The position numbers were made by a program, and so were the translations under genes. The notes under the pieces are model-generated. The model saw only the letters and a list, made by a program, of their open reading frames with translations. It was not told the DNA's origin and did not search any database. A stretch of DNA of 9,766 nt, from assembly GCA_050698355.1 (NCBI GenBank), contig JBOHBN010000293.1, positions 1 to 9,766 of the forward strand, given 5' to 3'. The first letter of the stretch is position 1, and each line of letters starts with the position of its first letter. Positions 6,017 to 9,766 of this stretch are shown piece by piece. Source of the DNA: JBOHBN01 sp050698355. Its GTDB lineage: Bacteria > Actinomycetota > Actinomycetes > Streptosporangiales > WHST01.

Positions 6017-7359
6017 TGTCTCGACTGGGAGGGTTCGGCGCGCGCCTGCACCGCGGCGAGGTCAGCTACGAGTTCATCGGGCGCCGGCGGCTGTGGTTCC
6101 TTGTCTCGGCGATCCTGATCGTGCTCTGCGCGGTGTCCTTGAGCACCAGGCAGCTGAACTTCGGCGTCGAGTTCAGCGGCGGCTCGATTTTCACGTTCAG
6201 CGCGCCCAACACGAGCAAGCAGGAGGTTGAGACCACCGTCGAGCAGGCGGGCGTCGACCAGGCGGTCGTCCAGAGCGTCAACCAGAACCGGTGGCGGGTG
6301 CAGACCGAGTCGCTGTCGGGTGCAGAGGTCACGCAGGTCCAGAAGGCGATCGCGGACGAGACCGGCATCGGGCAGAACGACGTCAGCCAGGAGCAGATCG
6401 GGCCGAGCTGGGGCATCCAGGTCTCGAAGAAGGCGGGCCTCGGTCTGCTGATCTTCCTCGTCGTGTGCGCGATCTTCTTATGGGTCGTCTTCGAGTGGAA
6501 GATGGCCGTCGCGGCCATGGTCGCGTTGCTCCACGACCTCGTGATCACGGCCGGCGTCTACTCGGTCGTCGGATTCGAGGTCACCCCCGCGACGGTCATC
6601 GGGTTCCTGACGATCCTCGGGTACTCCCTGTACGACACCGTCGTGGTGTTCGACAAGGTACGCGACAACACCGCCGGCATACTCGGCGGCAGCCGGCATA
6701 CCTTCTCCAGCGCGTCGAACCTGGCGGTCAACCAGACCCTGGCCCGGTCGATCAACACCTCGATCGTCGCCCTGCTCCCGGTGGCCGCCATCCTCGCCGT
6801 GTCGGTCGGCGTGCTCGGCGCGGGCACGTTGCAGGACCTGTCGCTCGCCCTGTTCACAGGCATCCTCACGGGCACGTACTCGTCCATCTTCATCGCGACG
6901 CCGTTGCTGGCGGTGATGAAGGAGCGTGAGCCGCAGATGGCGGCGCTGCGCCGCCGCGTCACGGCACGTCGGGCCGCGCAGGGCGCGTCCGGTGAGGAGG
7001 AGGAGGCGGCGCGAGACACCCCCGCGCGCGCCGCCAAGGCCAAGTCGAAGAGCGCGCGGGCGGGCGACGACCGCTCCCGCGGTACCACGGCGACCGCCAC
7101 CCGTACGAAGGCCGACACGGCAGCGAACGGCGCCGGTGACGAGACGGGCGAGGAGCCCGCGTCCGAAAGCAACGGGACGGCGTCCAAGGTCACGGTTACC
7201 GGCGTGCCCGGCTCGGGCGGTGGGTCCGGAGCCAGCGGCAAGCAGTCGCAGGGCACCGGCAAGCAGGGCTCGTCGGCCAACCGGCGGGGCGGTGGGCGCC
7301 CGCAGCCGCGGCGCAGCGGCAGCAAGAGCAAGTCCAAGAGCAAGAAGAAGAAGCGGTGA
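6016..7359 (+). CDS. secF: Protein translocase subunit SecF with long basic C-terminal tail
   Basis: A 447-residue partner of SecD. ATG 6016 overlaps the secD stop, with GAGGGG (6004-6009) six bases upstream. The first membrane helix is about 26-43, then LNFGVEFSGGSIF (47-59), the counterpart of the SecD GLDLAGGT region, and a small external domain to about 135. Helices 2-6 span about 141-302. The diagnostic SecF motif GYSLYDTVVVFDKVRDN (202-218) carries the conserved acidic residues Asp207 and Asp213. Beyond about residue 302, some 145 residues form a charged, low-complexity cytosolic tail with an acidic patch (GEEEEAARD), Gly/Ser stretches and a lysine-rich end, SKSKSKSKKKKR. E. coli SecF (about 320 residues) lacks this. 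The stop overlaps the apt GTG (GTGA). Confidence 0.95.
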   Translation: MSRLGGFGARLHRGEVSYEFIGRRRLWFLVSAILIVLCAVSLSTRQLNFGVEFSGGSIFTFSAPNTSKQEVETTVEQAGVDQAVVQSVNQNRWRVQTESLSGAEVTQVQKAIADETGIGQNDVSQEQIGPSWGIQVSKKAGLGLLIFLVVCAIFLWVVFEWKMAVAAMVALLHDLVITAGVYSVVGFEVTPATVIGFLTILGYSLYDTVVVFDKVRDNTAGILGGSRHTFSSASNLAVNQTLARSINTSIVALLPVAAILAVSVGVLGAGTLQDLSLALFTGILTGTYSSIFIATPLLAVMKEREPQMAALRRRVTARRAAQGASGEEEEAARDTPARAAKAKSKSARAGDDRSRGTTATATRTKADTAANGAGDETGEEPASESNGTASKVTVTGVPGSGGGSGASGKQSQGTGKQGSSANRRGGGRPQPRRSGSKSKSKSKKKKR

Positions 7360-7898
7360 CCGTCTCCGGCGAGCTCAGCACTGTCGTCGCCGACCGCGTC
7401 CGTGACGTTCCCGATTACCCCAAGCCGGGCGTCCTGTTCAAGGACATCACGCCGCTGCTGGCGGACGCCGAGGCGTTCCGCACCGTGGTCGACGGCTTCG
7501 CCTCGGCGTACGCGGACCTGCGTGTCGACAAGGTCGTCGGCGTGGAGGCGCGCGGGTTCATCCTGGCGGCGCCGGTCGCGTACAGGTGCGGTGCCGGGTT
7601 CGTCCCCGTCCGCAAGGAAGGCAAGCTCCCCGCGCCGGCGTACTCGGCCTCGTATGCGCTGGAGTACGGCACCGCCACGGTCGAGGTGCACCGCGACGGG
7701 ATCGCTCCGGGTGACCGCGTGCTGGTGCTGGACGACGTGCTCGCGACCGGCGGTACGGCCGCGGCAACCGCTGAGCTCGTCAACCGGTGCGGCGGCACGA
7801 TCGTGGCCACGGCGTTCCTGGTCGAGCTGTCGTTCCTGCACGGCAGGGACCGCATCGCGGCGCTCGAGCCGTGGTCGCTGCTCACTGTCTCGGCCTGA
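7356..7898 (+). CDS. apt: Adenine phosphoribosyltransferase
   Basis: A 180-residue cytosolic enzyme that converts adenine and PRPP to AMP and pyrophosphate in purine salvage. Family marks are VPDYPKPGVLFKDITPLL (18-35), the substrate-contacting GVEARGFILAAPVA (62-75), RKEGKLP (86-92) and the PRPP-binding loop VLVLDDVLATGGTAAA (122-137). Length is normal. GTG 7356 lies inside the secF stop (GTGA). There is no classical Shine-Dalgarno site; the only purine-rich sequence is the AAG-rich lysine codons ending secF, so translation is probably coupled. Placement between secF and relA matches Streptomyces; in Mycobacterium a lipoprotein gene separates secF from apt and is absent here. AMP supply ties loosely to the neighbouring (p)ppGpp enzyme, but co-function is inference. 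Confidence 0.95.
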   Translation: MTVSGELSTVVADRVRDVPDYPKPGVLFKDITPLLADAEAFRTVVDGFASAYADLRVDKVVGVEARGFILAAPVAYRCGAGFVPVRKEGKLPAPAYSASYALEYGTATVEVHRDGIAPGDRVLVLDDVLATGGTAAATAELVNRCGGTIVATAFLVELSFLHGRDRIAALEPWSLLTVSA

Positions 7899-7913
7899 CA
7901 AGTCGGCGGGGGG

Positions 7914-7969
7914 TTGGACGAGAGGCGCTGGCCAGTAGACTGGAGGTGCAGGTCGTCGACCGTAGGGGG
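7914..7969 (+). promoter_or_regulatory. relA promoter and ribosome binding site
   Basis: TTGGAC (7914-7919) and TAGACT (7936-7941) are 16 bases apart, a good sigma-A-type promoter in the 76-base apt-relA gap. Transcription would start near 7948, giving a short leader with AGGGGG (7964-7969) five bases before the GTG at 7975. An in-frame TAG (7963-7965) just upstream rules out an earlier relA start. relA can therefore be transcribed apart from the secDF-apt unit, though read-through is not excluded because I see no terminator. Confidence 0.6.
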
Positions 7970-7974
7970 TGTGC

Positions 7975-9766
7975 GTGTCGGGTGACGACGTACGCCAAGG
8001 CGCGCAGAGTGCTGCCACGGTGCCCGCTGCCGAGAACGGCACCGCGCCGCCGGATGGCGTGACGTCCAGCCAGGCACAGCAGAACGGCACCGGTGCCGCG
8101 TCGAACGGCACGGTTTCCCCGCACGAGCAGGTGCAGGAGCCTGAACCCGTACACCCCTTGCAGCCGGTGCACCAGCGGTCCACGCTGCGCCGGCTGGCGC
8201 GCCTCGCAGTGCAGCGCGGCAGCGGCGGCGGCAACCCGGTGCTCGAGCCGCTCCTGCGCACGGTGCGCGCGACGCACAGGGGCGCAGACACCAGGACGAT
8301 CGAGCGGGCGTACGACACGGCCGCCTACCACCACCGCAAGCAGCGCAGGAAGAGCGGCGACCTCTACATCACCCACCCACTCGCGGTCGCCACGATCCTC
8401 GCCGAGCTCGGCATGACCACGCCGACCATCGTCGCCGCCCTGCTGCACGACACTGTCGAGGACACCGAGTACACGCTCGACGAGCTGCGCCGCGAGTACG
8501 GTGACGAGGTCGCCGGCCTGGTCGACGGCGTGACGAAGCTCGACAAGGTCAAGTACGGCGCGGAGGCGGCCGAGTCCGGCACGCTGCGCAAGATGATCAT
8601 CGCGATGGCGCGCGACGCCCGCGTGTTGATCATCAAGCTCGCCGACCGGCTGCACAACATGCGTACGATCGGCTACCTGTCCACGCAGAAGCAACACCGT
8701 ACGGCCCGGCAGACGTTGGAGATCTACGCACCCCTCGCACACCGGCTCGGCATGAACACGGTGAAGTGGGAGCTCGAGGACCTCTCGTTCGCCGCGCTGT
8801 ACCCGAAGCGCTACGACGAGATCGTCCGCCTCGTCGGCGAGCGCGCACCGCGGCGCGACGAGTACCTCACCAAGGTGATCGACCGGATCCAGGAGGACCT
8901 GCGCGGCGGGAAGATCCGCGCGACCGTGACCGGTCGGCCCAAGCACTACTACTCGGTGTACCAGAAGATGATCGTGCGGGGCCGCGACTTCGCCGACATC
9001 TACGACCTGGTCGGCACCCGGGTGCTCGTCGAAACGGTGCGCGACTGCTACGCGGTGCTCGGCGCGGTGCACGCCCGCTGGAACCCGGTTCCCGGGCGGT
9101 TCAAGGACTACATTGCGATGCCGAAGTTCAACATGTACCAGTCCTTGCACACCACCGTGATCGGGCCCGAGGGCAAGCCGGTCGAGTTGCAGATCCGTAC
9201 GTGGGCGATGCACAGGCGCGCCGAGTACGGTATCGCCGCGCACTGGAAGTACAAGGAGGAACCGCCCGACACCGGCGAGGGCTCCGACGGCACCGAGATC
9301 AGCTGGCTGCGACAGCTGCTCGACTGGCAGAAGGAGACCACCGACCCCGGCGAGTTCCTCGACAGCCTGCGGTTCGAGATCAACGCCGGCGAGGTCTACG
9401 TGTTCACCCCGAAGGGTGACGTGCAGTCGTTCCCCCAGGGCGCGACGCCGGTCGACTTCGCGTACGCCGTGCACACCGAGGTCGGCCACCGGTGCATCGG
9501 CGCGCGGGTGAACGGGCAGCTGGTGCCGCTCGACAGCGCGCTCGACAACGGTGACGTGGTCGAGGTCTTCACATCGAAGGCCCAGAACGCCGGTCCGAGC
9601 CGCGACTGGCTGTCGTTCGTCAAGAGCGCCAGGGCGCGTAACAAGATCCGGCAGTGGTTCTCCAAGGAACGCCGCGAGGAAGCCATCGAGCGGGGCAAGT
9701 CGGCGCTCGCGCGTACGATCCGCAAGCAGGGCCTGCCGTTGCAGCGCATCCTCACCGGCGACGCGA
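7975..9766 (+). CDS. relA: Bifunctional (p)ppGpp synthetase/hydrolase Rel (3' truncated by window)
   Basis: 597 codons are present and the frame is still open at the window end; the actinobacterial family is usually 700-850 residues. The enzyme makes (p)ppGpp from ATP and GTP/GDP on starved ribosomes and also degrades it. Residues 1-68 are a low-complexity Ala/Gln/Pro/Asn extension. The HD hydrolase domain is intact: His134 (YITHP), His158-Asp159 (LLHDTVEDT) and Asp224 (KLADRLHNMRT). The synthetase domain is intact: GRPKHYYSVYQK (320-331; Arg321, Lys323), Asp344 (YDLVGTR), RFKD (375-378, the form of the motif typical of bifunctional enzymes), Tyr388 and Glu404 (VELQIRT). The TGS domain is about 473-535 (VYVFTPKGDVQSFPQGATPVDFAYAVH). 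The helical, zinc-finger and ACT regions begin or lie beyond the end. GTG 7975 is the first possible start. Confidence 0.96.
   Translation, partial: MSGDDVRQGAQSAATVPAAENGTAPPDGVTSSQAQQNGTGAASNGTVSPHEQVQEPEPVHPLQPVHQRSTLRRLARLAVQRGSGGGNPVLEPLLRTVRATHRGADTRTIERAYDTAAYHHRKQRRKSGDLYITHPLAVATILAELGMTTPTIVAALLHDTVEDTEYTLDELRREYGDEVAGLVDGVTKLDKVKYGAEAAESGTLRKMIIAMARDARVLIIKLADRLHNMRTIGYLSTQKQHRTARQTLEIYAPLAHRLGMNTVKWELEDLSFAALYPKRYDEIVRLVGERAPRRDEYLTKVIDRIQEDLRGGKIRATVTGRPKHYYSVYQKMIVRGRDFADIYDLVGTRVLVETVRDCYAVLGAVHARWNPVPGRFKDYIAMPKFNMYQSLHTTVIGPEGKPVELQIRTWAMHRRAEYGIAAHWKYKEEPPDTGEGSDGTEISWLRQLLDWQKETTDPGEFLDSLRFEINAGEVYVFTPKGDVQSFPQGATPVDFAYAVHTEVGHRCIGARVNGQLVPLDSALDNGDVVEVFTSKAQNAGPSRDWLSFVKSARARNKIRQWFSKERREEAIERGKSALARTIRKQGLPLQRILTGDA

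Noticed and set aside
7946..8062. Small plus-strand frame from GTG 7946 just after the relA -10 element
   Set aside because: The spacing of four bases from the -10 is short for a leaderless start, the frame overlaps relA out of phase and its product is Arg-rich noise.
6558..8318. 586-codon minus-strand frame across secF, apt and the relA start
   Set aside because: It spans three well-supported plus-strand genes and two gene boundaries, with low-complexity translation; a composition artefact.
8766..9419. 217-codon plus-strand frame inside relA
   Set aside because: It is out of frame with the conserved Rel synthetase domain; Arg/Gly/Pro-rich translation is typical of a shadow.
7882..9489. 535-codon minus-strand frame antisense to relA
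   Set aside because: It mirrors the relA codons, shows no recognisable domain and has no plausible promoter or ribosome binding site.
1..9766. CRISPR arrays, transposons, prophage, tRNA or rRNA genes, or a novel defence system
   Set aside because: No regularly spaced repeats, transposase or integrase motifs, tRNA-like folds or unfamiliar gene cassette; all complete genes belong to known housekeeping families in a conserved order.

Overview
This window is a stretch of high-GC actinobacterial chromosome. GC-rich third codon positions, frequent GTG starts, GTGA-type overlaps and actinobacterial protein variants all point there. The gene order yebC-ruvC-ruvA-ruvB-yajC-secD-secF-apt-relA is, from memory, the order found in Streptomyces; the genus cannot be fixed from sequence alone. 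Every gene lies on the + strand. I found no mobile elements, CRISPR arrays, tRNA or rRNA genes, and no gene-free stretch over 300 bases.

Layout. Bases 1-279 are the proline-rich C-terminal tail of an unidentified gene that begins before the window. yebC (342-1103) encodes a YebC/TACO1-family protein. After a 141-base gap holding a clear actinobacterial SOS (LexA) box come ruvC (1245-1805), ruvA (1802-2422) and ruvB (2467-3531), the complete Holliday-junction branch-migration and resolution machinery, arranged as one DNA-damage-inducible operon. A 110-base gap with a good sigma-A-type promoter, and possibly a tiny leaderless ORF, precedes yajC (3642-4181), secD (4268-6016) and secF (6016-7359), the accessory SecDF-YajC membrane complex. 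apt (7356-7898, adenine salvage) overlaps the end of secF. After a 76-base gap with its own promoter, relA (7975 to the window end, truncated) encodes a bifunctional (p)ppGpp synthetase/hydrolase with all the hydrolase and synthetase residues I checked intact.

How the genes work together. Three modules sit side by side: recombination repair (ruvCAB, expected LexA control), protein export (yajC-secD-secF), and purine salvage plus stringent response (apt, relA). The modules are tightly packed internally (overlaps of 4, 1 and 4 bases at ruvC/ruvA, secD/secF and secF/apt), with promoter-like signals only in the gaps between them.

This is mainly a conserved housekeeping region and I do not see a new multi-gene system. 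The points worth checking are regulatory and architectural: the SOS box at ruvC; a candidate leaderless 21-codon ORF coupled to yajC; possible alternative RNA stems at the yajC ribosome binding site; and long low-complexity extensions on YajC, SecD, SecF and RelA.
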